A stretch of DNA of 64,000 nucleotides from Caballeronia pedi. Its GTDB lineage: Bacteria; Pseudomonadota; Gammaproteobacteria; Burkholderiales; Burkholderiaceae. Below, one piece after another: positions 53,406 to 62,894 of the stretch. Position 1 is the stretch's first letter. Each line of letters opens with the position of its first letter. The position numbers were made by a program, and so were the translations under genes. The notes beneath the pieces are model-generated. The model saw only the letters and a program-made list of their open reading frames with translations, was not told where the DNA came from and did not search any database. The stretch is from contig NZ_FCOE02000012.1 in NCBI RefSeq assembly GCF_001544915.2, positions 124,001 to 188,000 of the forward strand. Direction: 5' to 3'.

Positions 53406-54545
53406 TCAGGCGAACAGCGAACGGGCGATGACGGTGCGCTGAATCTCCGACGAACCTTCATAGATCCGCAGGATGCGCGCGTCGCGCACGAGGCGCTCGA
53501 TTCTCATCTCGCGCGTGAAGCCATAGCCGCCGTGAACCTGCAATGCGGCGTCCGTGACGAACGAAACCATCTCCGACGCGTAGAGCTTCGCCATCGACGC
53601 CATCTCCGTGAACGATTCACCGGCTGCGCGACGCGCGGCCGCCTGAAGCGTCAGAAGCCAGGCCGCTTCGAGACGCGTCTTCATGTCGGCGAACGACCAC
53701 TGCAGGCCCTGCTTGTTCGCGAGCGGTTCGCCGCCGACGTGCCGCTGCTTCGCCCATTCGACTGCGTCGCCGAATGCCGCTTCAGCGATGCCGAGACTCG
53801 TCGCCGCGACGTCGAGGCGGCTGTTGTCGAGCACCTTCATCGCCGTGCGAAAACCGCTGCCTTCGTCACCGATCCGGTTCGCGGCGGGCACGACGCAATC
53901 CAGCGCGACTTCATGCGCGGGCGCGCCGTGAATGCCCATCAGCTTTTCGGGGGGAGAAACAGCGACGCCCGGCGTGTCGCGATCGACCACGAACGCGCTG
54001 ATTCCGCGCGTGCCTTGCACGGGCGCGGTCTTCGCATAGACGACGATGAACTGCGCCGCGTCCGCGTTCGAGATGAAGTGCTTCACGCCGCGAATGTGAT
54101 AGCTGTCGCCGTCGCGCAGGGCTTGCGTCGTCATGCCCGCGGGGTTGGAGCCTGCCTGCGGTTCCGTCAGCGCGAATGCGCCGAGTTTCGCGCCGGTCGC
54201 GGCGTCCGGAAGATAGCGCTCGCGCAGCGCATCCGAGCCGCCGATGAGGATCGAATCGGTCGCAAGAAAGTGCGCGCCGATCATGGACGACGTGGCCGCG
54301 CATGCCTTCGCGATTTCAGCGAGCGCGAGAATGATCGCCGCCGGTGACGCGCCGATGCCGTTCCATCGTTCGGGCAGGTTCATGCCCATCACGCCGAGTT
54401 CGGCAAGCGCACCGACATAACGCGTCGTCGGGATTTCTTCGCGGTCGACCTGTGCCGCGTGCGGCGCGAGTTCGGCCTGCGCGAAGCGGCGAATCGCATC
54501 CGCGATTTCGAGATCGGCGTCGGTGACGCCCAGTCGCTTAAGCAA
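53406..54545 (-). CDS. Acyl-CoA dehydrogenase
   Basis: A 379-residue acyl-CoA dehydrogenase with FALTEPQAGSNPAG, the FAD-contacting LQVHGGYGFTREM and a C-terminal IYEGSSEIQRTV whose Glu is the usual base. The start is a TTG at 54545: AGGAG lies 7 nt upstream, and the gene then overlaps the CoA-transferase stop by 8 nt. A 573-residue reading frame further upstream is the shadow of the CoA-transferase gene. Electrons should pass to the adjacent ETF. Confidence 0.9.
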   Translation of the reverse strand: MLKRLGVTDADLEIADAIRRFAQAELAPHAAQVDREEIPTTRYVGALAELGVMGMNLPERWNGIGASPAAIILALAEIAKACAATSSMIGAHFLATDSILIGGSDALRERYLPDAATGAKLGAFALTEPQAGSNPAGMTTQALRDGDSYHIRGVKHFISNADAAQFIVVYAKTAPVQGTRGISAFVVDRDTPGVAVSPPEKLMGIHGAPAHEVALDCVVPAANRIGDEGSGFRTAMKVLDNSRLDVAATSLGIAEAAFGDAVEWAKQRHVGGEPLANKQGLQWSFADMKTRLEAAWLLTLQAAARRAAGESFTEMASMAKLYASEMVSFVTDAALQVHGGYGFTREMRIERLVRDARILRIYEGSSEIQRTVIARSLFA

Positions 54546-55773
54546 GATCTTTCTCCTGGATGATTTCGGTGACGTCCGTGCGCACGACGCCGGACGCGGC
54601 GAGCGCGGCGATTGCTTTCGTGTCGAGGCCGAGCAGGTCTTCGAGGACGGTCTCGGTGTGTTCGCCGATGCGCGGCGCGCGCGTCGTCCGTGTGTCCGGA
54701 TAGGCCGAGAATTTGAGCGGTTGCGCGGGCAGGCGCAGCGTCGATCCATCGGCTGCGACGGTGTCGACGAGGACACCGCGCATGCGCGCATGTTCGCTAT
54801 CGAGCGCTTGCTGAATCGTCTGGATCGGCGCGACGGGAATGCCCGCTGCACTGAGCGCCGCGTTGACGTCGGCGACCGAACGCGTTTCCGCCCATTGCTC
54901 GATGCACGCACGCAGCGCGGCTTCGTGCGCGCAGCGTGAGGTGTCGTTCGCGAAGCGGGAATCGTCGGCGAGTTCGGGATGGCCGAGCGCATGCGCAAGC
55001 CGGCCGAACAGCTTGTTGTTGAGCACCGCGACGACGAAATGCCCGTCCGACGCGCGATACGCGCCGAACGGCGCAGATGTCGGATGGCGATTGCCGACGC
55101 GCGACTGGGCGACGCCCGTGGTCGCATAACGGGCGACGAGCGCGGCGGTCAGGTTCAGCGTGGCATCGAACATCGACACATCGACGTGAGTGCCCTTTCC
55201 CGTGCGATCGCGCGCGACGAGCGCGGCCAGTACGCCCCAGGAAGCAAAGATGCCGCTCACGACGTCCGACACCGAATCGCCAACGAGCGTCGGCTCGCCG
55301 TCGGGTGCGCCGGTCGCGTCCATCAGCCCGCATAGCGCTTGCAGAATGATGTCGTAGGCGGGCCGGTGCGATTCAGGGCCCGTCTGCCCGAAGCCCGACA
55401 CGCTCGCATAGACGAGCGCCGGATTTTGCGCCGACAAGGTTTCGTAGCCGATGCCGAGCCGCCCGGCGACACCGGGGCGGAAGTTCTCCACGACGACATC
55501 GGCCTGGGCGCACAGCGATTGCGCGAGCATCTGCCCGTCGGCGGTCTTCAGATCGATGACGACACTGCGCTTGTTGCGATTCATCGCGCTGAACAGGCCG
55601 CTCTCGCCGCGCGTGAACGGACCGATCGCGCGATAGTCGTCGCCGCCCGGCGGCTCGATCTTGATCACGTCGGCGCCGAGATCGCCGAGCAGCGCCGAAC
55701 ACAGCGGCCCCGCCAGCACCCGGGAAAAATCGATCACGCGTATGCCGTCGAGCGGCAGCCTGGACACAGTCAC
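54538..55773 (-). CDS. CaiB/BaiF-type (class III) CoA-transferase
   Basis: A 411-residue family III CoA-transferase; LDGIRVIDFSRVLAGPLCS, EPPGGDDYR and GTHVDVSMFDATLNL (the last with the catalytic Asp) are present. I use the GTG at 55773 because AGGAG lies 8 nt upstream; an ATG at 55815 lacks one. It activates a carboxylic acid as a CoA thioester, probably the substrate for the acyl-CoA dehydrogenase that follows. Confidence 0.9.
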   Translation of the reverse strand: MTVSRLPLDGIRVIDFSRVLAGPLCSALLGDLGADVIKIEPPGGDDYRAIGPFTRGESGLFSAMNRNKRSVVIDLKTADGQMLAQSLCAQADVVVENFRPGVAGRLGIGYETLSAQNPALVYASVSGFGQTGPESHRPAYDIILQALCGLMDATGAPDGEPTLVGDSVSDVVSGIFASWGVLAALVARDRTGKGTHVDVSMFDATLNLTAALVARYATTGVAQSRVGNRHPTSAPFGAYRASDGHFVVAVLNNKLFGRLAHALGHPELADDSRFANDTSRCAHEAALRACIEQWAETRSVADVNAALSAAGIPVAPIQTIQQALDSEHARMRGVLVDTVAADGSTLRLPAQPLKFSAYPDTRTTRAPRIGEHTETVLEDLLGLDTKAIAALAASGVVRTDVTEIIQEKDLA

Positions 55774-55880
55774 GACATCGTCTCCTGAAGGTCCGGCCAA
55801 GGCAGCCGGTGTCATGATTCTGGTCGCGTCGGGTAATAAGATAAAATATCGGAATAAATTAACGGCTATACGATTTTCAT

Positions 55881-56792
55881 ATGGCTTTGTCACTGAGGCT
55901 GCTTCGCTATTTCGTCGCCGCCGCGGAGCTCGGCAGCACGACCGCGGCGGCGAATCAGCTGAGCGTGTCGCAGCCATCGATCTCCGTCGCGATCCGCGAG
56001 CTCGAAGCGCTGTTCGACGATCCGCTGTTCACGCGCGGAGCCGGCACGCGCATGACGCTCACGCATTTCGGCGAGCGCAAGCTCGTGGAGGCGCGGCAAC
56101 TGCTGGCGGCGGCGGCGGCGTTTTCGACCGACGACGTCGGCGATGAAGAGGGCGGAGAGGTGCAGATAGGCGTCTTCAGGACCATCGCGCCGGTCTATCT
56201 GCCGCGCGCGCTGGAACTGGCGCAAGAGCGTCATCCGCGGCTGCGGGTTCGCTTCGTCGAAGGAGATCTGCCGCAGCTCGAATCGTGGCTGCGGAAAAGA
56301 CAGATCGACTTCGCGCTGATGTACGACGTGGGGCTGCCCAGTGACATCGAGCGTGAATGCCTCGCCGAACTGCGGCCTTACGGGCTCGTGCCCGCCGGCT
56401 CACGGCTCGCGAAGCGCAAGCGGCCCGTGTCGCTTCGCGATCTCGCGGGGGAGCCGTTCATCCTGATCGACCTGCCGCAGAGCCGCGATTTTCTGATGAC
56501 GCCGTTCTGGCAATGCGGACTGTCGCCGAATGTCGTTTATCGGGCCGCGTCGATCGAACTGGTCCGGGCGATGGTCGCGAGCGGACTCGGCGTCTCGCTG
56601 CTGATCACGCAAAGCCCGGCGGCGACGCAATCGCCGCTCGTGGTCGAGTGCCGGATTCAGGAGTCGACGGTGATTCAGCCGCTGGTGATCGCCAGACCCG
56701 CGCGGGCGGCGCAAACGCGCGCTTCGCAATGGATGTCGGAGTGTGTGCGCGACGCGGTCGGAGAATCGATGCGCGCGCGGGCAGGGCGATGA
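55881..56792 (+). CDS. LysR family transcriptional regulator
   Basis: A 303-residue LysR protein: HTH at about 5-60 (STTAAANQLSVSQPSISVAI) and effector domain from about 90. The ATG at 55881 follows an AT-rich region (55835-55875) that probably holds the divergent promoters. It most likely controls the divergent CoA-transferase/ACAD/ETF/NCS1 operon. Confidence 0.9.
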   Translation: MALSLRLLRYFVAAAELGSTTAAANQLSVSQPSISVAIRELEALFDDPLFTRGAGTRMTLTHFGERKLVEARQLLAAAAAFSTDDVGDEEGGEVQIGVFRTIAPVYLPRALELAQERHPRLRVRFVEGDLPQLESWLRKRQIDFALMYDVGLPSDIERECLAELRPYGLVPAGSRLAKRKRPVSLRDLAGEPFILIDLPQSRDFLMTPFWQCGLSPNVVYRAASIELVRAMVASGLGVSLLITQSPAATQSPLVVECRIQESTVIQPLVIARPARAAQTRASQWMSECVRDAVGESMRARAGR

Positions 56793-56878
56793 GCCCGTGG
56801 GTCGTGGGGCAAGCCACGCCCCCGCGCGCTTCGGTCAGCAAGTCGCGTGCAGGTATCGCGTGGCCGAAAACGCGGGCA

Positions 56879-58192
56879 TCAACGCGGGGCCAGGGCTTGC
56901 GCTGCGCCTTGATCGGCATGCGCATTGCGCGTGGGAGTCGCGGGGCCGGGACCTCCCGGTTCCGGTGCGCTCGTGTCATAAAGGCGGTCGGGAATGAAGA
57001 ACGCGCAGATGCCGCTCAGGAAGAACACTGCGCCGACCAGCAGAAAGCTCACACCGAACGAAAATTGCGTGGCGATATAGCCGATCACGACCGGCGCCGC
57101 ACCCGAGCAGAAACGGCCCACGTTGTATGAACCGCCGACCGCCGTGCCGCGAATGCGCGTGGCGAAGCTCTCGGACATGAACGCACCCATCGTTCCGAGC
57201 GGCACGCCGTAGAGAAACCCGAAGAACAGCATCAGCCAGACGATATTCTCGCGCGTGTGAAGAAACACGATGACCGGCAGAAACAAGGCCGCGCCGATGC
57301 AGCCGAGCACATAGACGCCGCGCCGGCTCCACAGATCACCGACCCAGCCTGCGACGATCTTGCCCACGAACGCGACGACGTACGTGCCGATCATATAGCT
57401 CGCCATCGAACCGAAGCGCACGTGCAACTCTTTCTCCAGATAGGTCGGCAGCCAGTTGTTCAACCCATAGAAGCCCGACAGCGCGAACACGGATGCAAGC
57501 GCCCACAGGATGAACATCTTGCGTGCCTCACGATCCGAGAAGATCAGGTAATAGCGATTCTCGCGCCATGTGCGGCGCACGCGCGGCGCGCCTTGCCGCA
57601 TCGCCACGCTGGCGCGCCAGCCGGGCGGTTCGGGCACGAACCAGTGAATCGCCAGCGCCAGCACGACGGGAATCGTCGCGACGTAAAAGAGCATGCGCCA
57701 GCCGTAGAGCGGCAGGATCCAGTTGGCGAGCGAGATCACGACGATATAGCCCGCCGATACACCCGTCTGCAAAATGCCGAGAATCAGGGAGCGCCGCTCA
57801 GTCGGTACATATTCGGCGACGAGCGTGCTCACGAGGACCATGCAACCGATCCCGAGCGAGCTGATGAAGCGCACCAGCGCGAACTGCGCGAAGGTGTGTG
57901 TGAGTCCGAGCAGGCCCGCGCCGAGCGAGAAGAGCGCGAGCGCCCACACGACGACCCGCACGCGCCCGAGCGCATCGCTCGCCCAGCCGCCGATGATGCC
58001 GCCCACCGCCATCCCGACGAGCGTGAGGCTGCCCAGCGCGCCGGCCTCGACATTGGTGAGGCCGAATTCGCTTTTGATGCGTGTGAGCGTGAGGCCGTAC
58101 ATCATGACGTCGGCGCCGTCGACGAGCAGCGCGAGATAGCCGAGCGCGAACACCATCAGCCAGCGCCCGGGTTCGGGAGAGGCGCGATTCAT
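56879..58192 (-). CDS. MFS transporter, aromatic acid:H+ symporter (AAHS) type
   Basis: A 437-residue permease. GYLALLVDGADVMMYGLTL near residue 20-38 and GWASDALGRVRVV in the loop are AAHS/ACS features, with 12 helices. ATG 58192 overlaps the GAF gene stop by 4 nt. It is last in an operon with the GAF protein, another MFS carrier and gamma-glutamyltransferase. Confidence 0.88.
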   Translation of the reverse strand: MNRASPEPGRWLMVFALGYLALLVDGADVMMYGLTLTRIKSEFGLTNVEAGALGSLTLVGMAVGGIIGGWASDALGRVRVVVWALALFSLGAGLLGLTHTFAQFALVRFISSLGIGCMVLVSTLVAEYVPTERRSLILGILQTGVSAGYIVVISLANWILPLYGWRMLFYVATIPVVLALAIHWFVPEPPGWRASVAMRQGAPRVRRTWRENRYYLIFSDREARKMFILWALASVFALSGFYGLNNWLPTYLEKELHVRFGSMASYMIGTYVVAFVGKIVAGWVGDLWSRRGVYVLGCIGAALFLPVIVFLHTRENIVWLMLFFGFLYGVPLGTMGAFMSESFATRIRGTAVGGSYNVGRFCSGAAPVVIGYIATQFSFGVSFLLVGAVFFLSGICAFFIPDRLYDTSAPEPGGPGPATPTRNAHADQGAAQALAPR

Positions 58193-58731
58193 GAGCACGG
58201 TTCCTTGCCGGCATACAGCGGCATGCGGGAGACCAGCGCGGGCGCGAGAAACGAGCCGAGCAGCACGCCCGTGTCTTCGTGCTCGCGCTTATACCAGTGC
58301 TCGACGTGCGTGAGATTCATCGTGCCGATGCATTCGCCGTCATAGGCGATCGGGATGTTGAGGATCGAGCCCAGACCCATGTTCGCCATCGTCACGTGAT
58401 CGTCGAAAGCGCGGCGGATATCGTGCGCGGTCTCGCCGCGAAACGGCCGCAAATCATGGAGGATTTGCGTCGCCCACGCGGTGTCGCGCTTCGTCTTGCG
58501 GCCGCCGATCGGATAGATCTCGGGCATGTTGGTGAAGATGCGCTCGACCTCGTGATTGCGCGCATCGTAAGCCATGATGGTGAAAAGCCGGAAGCCGATC
58601 GTCTCGGCGGCGACTGCCGCGACCGCATTGAAGAGTGTCGCCGGCTGGGCGGGCTCGCGCATCGCGCGGGCGAGCCGTTGAAGGTCGTTCAGTTGCAGTG
58701 GGCGCGTCGTGTTGGCTTCCGTGTCCCGCAT
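58189..58731 (-). CDS. GAF-domain protein
   Basis: A 180-residue single-GAF protein (about 35-165, with GFRLFTIMAYDARNHEVERIF and SILNIPIAYDGECIGTMNLTH). No output domain follows, so it could be a cytoplasmic sensor or small-molecule-binding enzyme, as some free GAF proteins are in catabolic operons. The start is ATG 58731; the much longer in-frame reading covers the MFS gene in another frame and is rejected. Confidence 0.82.
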   Translation of the reverse strand: MRDTEANTTRPLQLNDLQRLARAMREPAQPATLFNAVAAVAAETIGFRLFTIMAYDARNHEVERIFTNMPEIYPIGGRKTKRDTAWATQILHDLRPFRGETAHDIRRAFDDHVTMANMGLGSILNIPIAYDGECIGTMNLTHVEHWYKREHEDTGVLLGSFLAPALVSRMPLYAGKEPCS

Positions 58732-58754
58732 GATGTGGTTATCCGTGAAGGCGC

Positions 58755-60164
58755 TCAGCCGCCGAGGTTGGTGGAGGCGAGGTGCTCGCGTGCATCGCCG
58801 TCGATCGCGCCGTTGATTTCGATGTCTTCGAGCGAGCGATTGCGCGTCTCGATGCCGAGGAAGAACACGACGCACGCGCCCGCGAGCAGCACGGCGGTCG
58901 TCATCGCGAAGACGCCGAAAAAGCCGAACGACGGATACACGATGCCGACGAGAATCGGCGCGCTCACCGAGCCGATGCGCCCGAACGAGGACGACGACCC
59001 CGTGCCTGTCGTGCGGACCGCGGTCGGGAAAATTTCCGGCGTGTACGCATAGACGCCCGCGAATGCGCCGTTCATGAAGAACGACAGGCAGATTCCCGCC
59101 GCCATGATCTGCACGCCGGTATGCGAGAGCGACAGCATGATCGCCGCGATGCCGCCGAGCGTCATGTACGACGCCACCACGCCCTTGCGTCCGATCTTCT
59201 CGTTGAGCCACGCCGCCGAGAAGTAGCCCGGGATTTGCGCGCCGTAAATGGCGATGGAGAAGCCGAAGCTCTTGGTGATCGTGAGCCCTTCCTTGACGAG
59301 CAGGCTCGGAATCCATGAGAAGAACGAGTAGTACGCGAAAGCGACGGCGAACCACATCAGCCAGCTCACGGCCGTCGTGCCCGCGAGGCGCTTCGACCAC
59401 AACGTCTTCACGTTGTGCCAGGCGCTGCCGCTGCTCTTTGCGGCCGGCGGAATCGCGCCCACGGCGGACAGCGGGGCGAGCGCGATGCCGCGTTGCGCGT
59501 ACCACGCCTCGATGTCGTCGACGATGCTGTCTGCCTCGGCGACGCGGCCCTGGCTTTCCATCCAGCGCGCCGATTCGGGCAGCGTGCGGCGCCACCACAG
59601 CAGCATCACGACCGGCAGGGCGGTGATGACCGCGAGATAGCGCCAGCCGTCCGGAAAATTGCGCACGACGGTATAGCCGAGAATCGACGAGCTCAGATAA
59701 CCGAACGACATGAAGCCCACCAATGCGCCGCAAAACATGCCGCGATAGCGGCGCGGCACGAACTCGGCGAGAAACGGCGCGATCACCACGGTTTCGGCGC
59801 CCGAACCGAAGCCCGCGACGATGCGCAACACGAAGAACGTATGCCAGTCGTTGGCGGTGGCGCTCGCAAGCGACGCGACGCAATAGATCGCGAGCGCGCT
59901 CATCATGATGCGGCGCCGGCCGATGATGTCCGCGAGCACGCCGGACAGGAACGCGCCGAAGAAATAGCCGATATACGTGCTGCTCGCGACGAGTCCGGTC
60001 TGCGCGCTCGTCAGGCTCCAAAGCTTGCTGACGACCGGAAGCAGGAACGCGAGCGACGACGAATCGAGGCCGTCGAACATATAACCGAGTCCGCCGATGA
60101 TCAGCAGCTTGCGATGAAAGCCGGATAGCGGCAGCCGTTCGAGGCGGGCGGCGACAGCGGACAT
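58755..60164 (-). CDS. MFS transporter, sugar-porter/aromatic-acid-type
   Basis: A 469-residue permease with 12 helices; GYMFDGLDSSSLAFLLPV, GVLADIIGRRRIM (loop 2-3) and PESARWMESQGRVAEADSI (typical after helix 6 in sugar-porter-like MFS) are visible. Long charged central loop. It is 27 nt downstream of gamma-glutamyltransferase, and the two are probably cotranscribed. Confidence 0.87.
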   Translation of the reverse strand: MSAVAARLERLPLSGFHRKLLIIGGLGYMFDGLDSSSLAFLLPVVSKLWSLTSAQTGLVASSTYIGYFFGAFLSGVLADIIGRRRIMMSALAIYCVASLASATANDWHTFFVLRIVAGFGSGAETVVIAPFLAEFVPRRYRGMFCGALVGFMSFGYLSSSILGYTVVRNFPDGWRYLAVITALPVVMLLWWRRTLPESARWMESQGRVAEADSIVDDIEAWYAQRGIALAPLSAVGAIPPAAKSSGSAWHNVKTLWSKRLAGTTAVSWLMWFAVAFAYYSFFSWIPSLLVKEGLTITKSFGFSIAIYGAQIPGYFSAAWLNEKIGRKGVVASYMTLGGIAAIMLSLSHTGVQIMAAGICLSFFMNGAFAGVYAYTPEIFPTAVRTTGTGSSSSFGRIGSVSAPILVGIVYPSFGFFGVFAMTTAVLLAGACVVFFLGIETRNRSLEDIEINGAIDGDAREHLASTNLGG

Positions 60165-60191
60165 GATCGATGTTCTCCGATGGATTCTGCG

Positions 60192-61976
60192 TCAGCGCCC
60201 GATGGCGTAGGCCTGCATCTGGCGCGGCGTGGCGGCGCCGCGCATCAGGCCATGGCGAATGCCCACGGCGCACACGCGCCCGAGCGACCAGGGTTCGGCG
60301 ACCGTGAGTTCATGGCCGCGCGCGCGTAGTTCATCGAGCGTGGCTTGCGGAAACGTACCTTCCGCCGACATCTTGCCGAGTTGAATGTCACGCGGATAAA
60401 ACGAGCCTGGAAAGTGCGCGGTCTGGAACGAAGGCGAATCCACGGCGGCTTGCAGATTCAGGCCGAAGTGCACGTGCCGCAGCAGCAGTTGCAGCGACCA
60501 TTGATCCTGCTGATCGCCGCCTGGCGTGCCGAGCGCGGCATAGGGCTTGCCGTCGCGCGTGACGAGCGTCGGCGAAAGCGTGGTGCGCGGACGGCGTCCC
60601 GGCCCGAGCGACGAGGGCAGTCCTTCTTCCATCCAGAACATCTGGCCGCGCGTGGTCACGTTGAAGCCCAACCCGGGCACCGCGGGCGATGCCTGGAGCC
60701 AGCCGCCCGACGGCGTCGCCGACACCATGTTGCCCCAGCGATCGACGACATCGAGATGTACCGTGTCGCCGCGCAACTCGGGCAGCGGCGCGAACGTGGG
60801 TTCGCCCTGACCGAAGCCGCCCGGTTGCTGGCGGCCCGCGTTGGCCAGGATTTTCGCTGCGCGCGCCTCGCTGTCGAGCAGATTGCCCGGACGGAACTCG
60901 AACGATGCACGGTGTGGATCGATTTGCTGGCGGCGTGTGTCGTTGTAGGCGTCGCTCAGAAGCGTGTCCATCGGCACGTCGGAGAAGTTCGGGTCGCCGT
61001 AGAAGACGTCGCGGTCGGCGAACGCGAGCTTCGCGCATTCGATGACCGTGTGGACGAAGTCGGGTCCCAGCGGGTCCATGCCCGCGAGATCGAAGCCCTT
61101 GAGCAAGGCGAGCTGCTGCAGGAACATCGGGCCCTGGCCCCACGGTCCCGTTTTGTGGACCATGAAGCCTTCATATTCGTAGGAGACGGCGTCTTCGTAC
61201 GTCGCCTCCCAGCGCGCGAGATCGGCTGCGTCCAGCAGGCCACGGTTACGCTGGCCCGACGTATCCAGCACGTCTGTCGAGCGGAAGTACTGATCGATCG
61301 CATCCGCGACGAAACCGCGGTAGAACGCAACGCGCGCGCGTTCGCACTGCTCCGCGCGGTCGCCGCGCGTCTTCGCCTCGCGCAGAATGCGCTTGTAGGT
61401 TTCCGCGATGGCCGGATTCGCGAACAGATGGTTCGGGCGCGGCGCTTCGCCGTCGCGCAGCCATTGTTCGGCGGATGTGCGCCATTCGCGCCTGAAGAAA
61501 TCCTGGATCGCGAGAATCGACGACGCCATGCGCGGCAGCACCGGATAGCCGTGCTCCGCATAGCCGATGGCATAGCTCAGCACGTCTTCAAGCGGCAACT
61601 GTCCGTAGTCGCGCAGCAACGTCATCCAGCCGCCGAATGCGCCCGGCACGACGGCGGGCAGCAGCCCGGTACCGGGCATGACCGTGAGGCCCAGGTCCTT
61701 CATGCGATCGATGGTCATGGCAGCGGGCGTGACGCCCTGGCCGCACAGTACGCGCACGCGGTCGTCCTTCGCGCTGTAGAAAACGGCGGGCAACTCGCCG
61801 CCCGGCCCGTTCAGATGCGGCTCGACGATCTGCAGCACGAAACCGGCGGCAGCGGCCGCGTCGAATGCGTTGCCGCCTTTTTCCAGGACCGACATCGCGG
61901 ACGCGCTGGCCAGCCAGTGCGTCGATGCCACCATGCCGAACGTGCCGATCAGTTCGGGTCGTGTCGTAAAGCTCAT
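60192..61976 (-). CDS. Gamma-glutamyltransferase family protein
   Basis: A 594-residue Ntn-hydrolase of the gamma-glutamyltransferase family. The probable autoprocessing Thr nucleophile lies in RGDTVHLDVVDRWGN; downstream are PRTTLSPTLVTRDGKP and GTPGGDQQDQW. No signal peptide is present, so it works in the cytoplasm, unlike periplasmic Ggt. HpxW-like oxamate amidohydrolases or glutaryl-7-ACA acylase-like enzymes are alternatives. Start ATG 61976; the upstream extension reaches into the operator region. Confidence 0.87.
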   Translation of the reverse strand: MSFTTRPELIGTFGMVASTHWLASASAMSVLEKGGNAFDAAAAAGFVLQIVEPHLNGPGGELPAVFYSAKDDRVRVLCGQGVTPAAMTIDRMKDLGLTVMPGTGLLPAVVPGAFGGWMTLLRDYGQLPLEDVLSYAIGYAEHGYPVLPRMASSILAIQDFFRREWRTSAEQWLRDGEAPRPNHLFANPAIAETYKRILREAKTRGDRAEQCERARVAFYRGFVADAIDQYFRSTDVLDTSGQRNRGLLDAADLARWEATYEDAVSYEYEGFMVHKTGPWGQGPMFLQQLALLKGFDLAGMDPLGPDFVHTVIECAKLAFADRDVFYGDPNFSDVPMDTLLSDAYNDTRRQQIDPHRASFEFRPGNLLDSEARAAKILANAGRQQPGGFGQGEPTFAPLPELRGDTVHLDVVDRWGNMVSATPSGGWLQASPAVPGLGFNVTTRGQMFWMEEGLPSSLGPGRRPRTTLSPTLVTRDGKPYAALGTPGGDQQDQWSLQLLLRHVHFGLNLQAAVDSPSFQTAHFPGSFYPRDIQLGKMSAEGTFPQATLDELRARGHELTVAEPWSLGRVCAVGIRHGLMRGAATPRQMQAYAIGR

Positions 61977-61993
61977 TGCTGTTGCCCTCGTGG

Positions 61994-62015
61994 CGAACCA
62001 TTCATCATTGGTTCG
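61994..62015. promoter_or_regulatory. Operator of the FadR-type regulator, copy 1 (GAACCA-N8-TGGTTC)
   Basis: CGAACCA and TGGTTCG are perfect inverted arms separated by 8 nt, 18 bp before the start of the gamma-glutamyltransferase gene. The same motif with the same spacing occurs at 62127-62146. Confidence 0.7.
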
Positions 62016-62123
62016 ATTTACGTCGATGCACACGGCTTCTTGCGAAATCGAAGCGATTCCCGTAGGTTATGCCAACATAAAAAGTAAAGCAATCCGCCGC
62101 CGCTTGCGACGGCAACCTGTTAA

Positions 62124-62149
62124 AGTGAACCAATGCACATTGGTTCACT
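62124..62149. promoter_or_regulatory. Operator of the FadR-type regulator, copy 2
   Basis: A perfect inverted repeat, AGTGAACCAATG and CATTGGTTCACT with a 2-nt spacer, ends 10 bp before the regulator start. It contains the GAACCA-N8-TGGTTC core shared with copy 1, so the regulator probably binds both promoters. Confidence 0.75.
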
Positions 62150-62158
62150 GAGAAGATC

Positions 62159-62815
62159 ATGGAAGCTGCCACGCTCGACAGGCTGCTCGACTACGTCGCG
62201 CAGCACAATCTGAAGGACGGCGATGCGTTGCCGTCGGAACGCAGCCTCGCCGAGGCGCTCGGCGTGAGCCGGCGTGATCTGCGCGGGGCGCTGGCGTCGC
62301 TGGAAGCGGCGGGGCGAGTGTGGCGCGGCGTTGGGCGCGGTACGTATCTCGGCACGCGTCCGCTGAAGTTTTCGGCGTCGCTCAGCAGTCTGCGCGCGGG
62401 GTCGAGCCCGGCGGATATCGCGGAGATGCGGCTCGTACTCGAACCGGCGTTCGTCGAACTGGCGACGAGCAAGGCGAGTCCGGACGATCTCGCGGAACTG
62501 GAGAAATGCGCGCGGCGCAACGCCATGGCCAAGGACGACGACGAGTGGCAGCAGTGGGATCATCGCTTTCATTTGCTCATTGCCCAGGCCACGCGCAACC
62601 CGGCGATCATCGCGCTGATGGAGGTGGTGAACGGCATGCGCATGAAGCCGACCGCACGCGAAAAAACCGCCGATCAGGACACACGGCGGCATTTCGCGGA
62701 GCAGCATCAGGCTGTGGTGAAAGCGATGATCAAGCGCGACGGTGCGACCGCCGCCGCGCGCATGCGTGACCATCTGCTGAACGTGCAGTGGCGGATACCG
62801 TCGCATCGAGGGTGA
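62159..62815 (+). CDS. GntR family regulator, FadR/FCD type
   Basis: A 218-residue regulator with winged helix (about 8-65: LPSERSLAEALGVSRRDLR) and an FCD ligand-binding domain (RLVLEPAFVELATSKA, WDHRFHLLIAQATRN and EQHQAVVKAM carry the typical Asp/His ligands). Divergent from the gamma-glutamyltransferase operon, which it probably represses through the two palindromes. Confidence 0.9.
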   Translation: MEAATLDRLLDYVAQHNLKDGDALPSERSLAEALGVSRRDLRGALASLEAAGRVWRGVGRGTYLGTRPLKFSASLSSLRAGSSPADIAEMRLVLEPAFVELATSKASPDDLAELEKCARRNAMAKDDDEWQQWDHRFHLLIAQATRNPAIIALMEVVNGMRMKPTAREKTADQDTRRHFAEQHQAVVKAMIKRDGATAAARMRDHLLNVQWRIPSHRG

Positions 62816-62894
62816 GCGTGCGCGGCGGTGTTCGGATCGCCGGTAGTTCGTCACCTTTGAAAGTTGACATAACGCAATTTATCAACGATTAATG

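Noticed and set aside
53406..55127. 573-codon reading of the acyl-CoA dehydrogenase
   Set aside because: The extra N-terminal part is the CoA-transferase gene read in another frame; the real ACAD starts at the TTG at 54545.
58189..60273. 694-codon reading of the GAF gene
   Set aside because: The extension lies over the MFS gene in another frame and has arginine-rich shadow composition.
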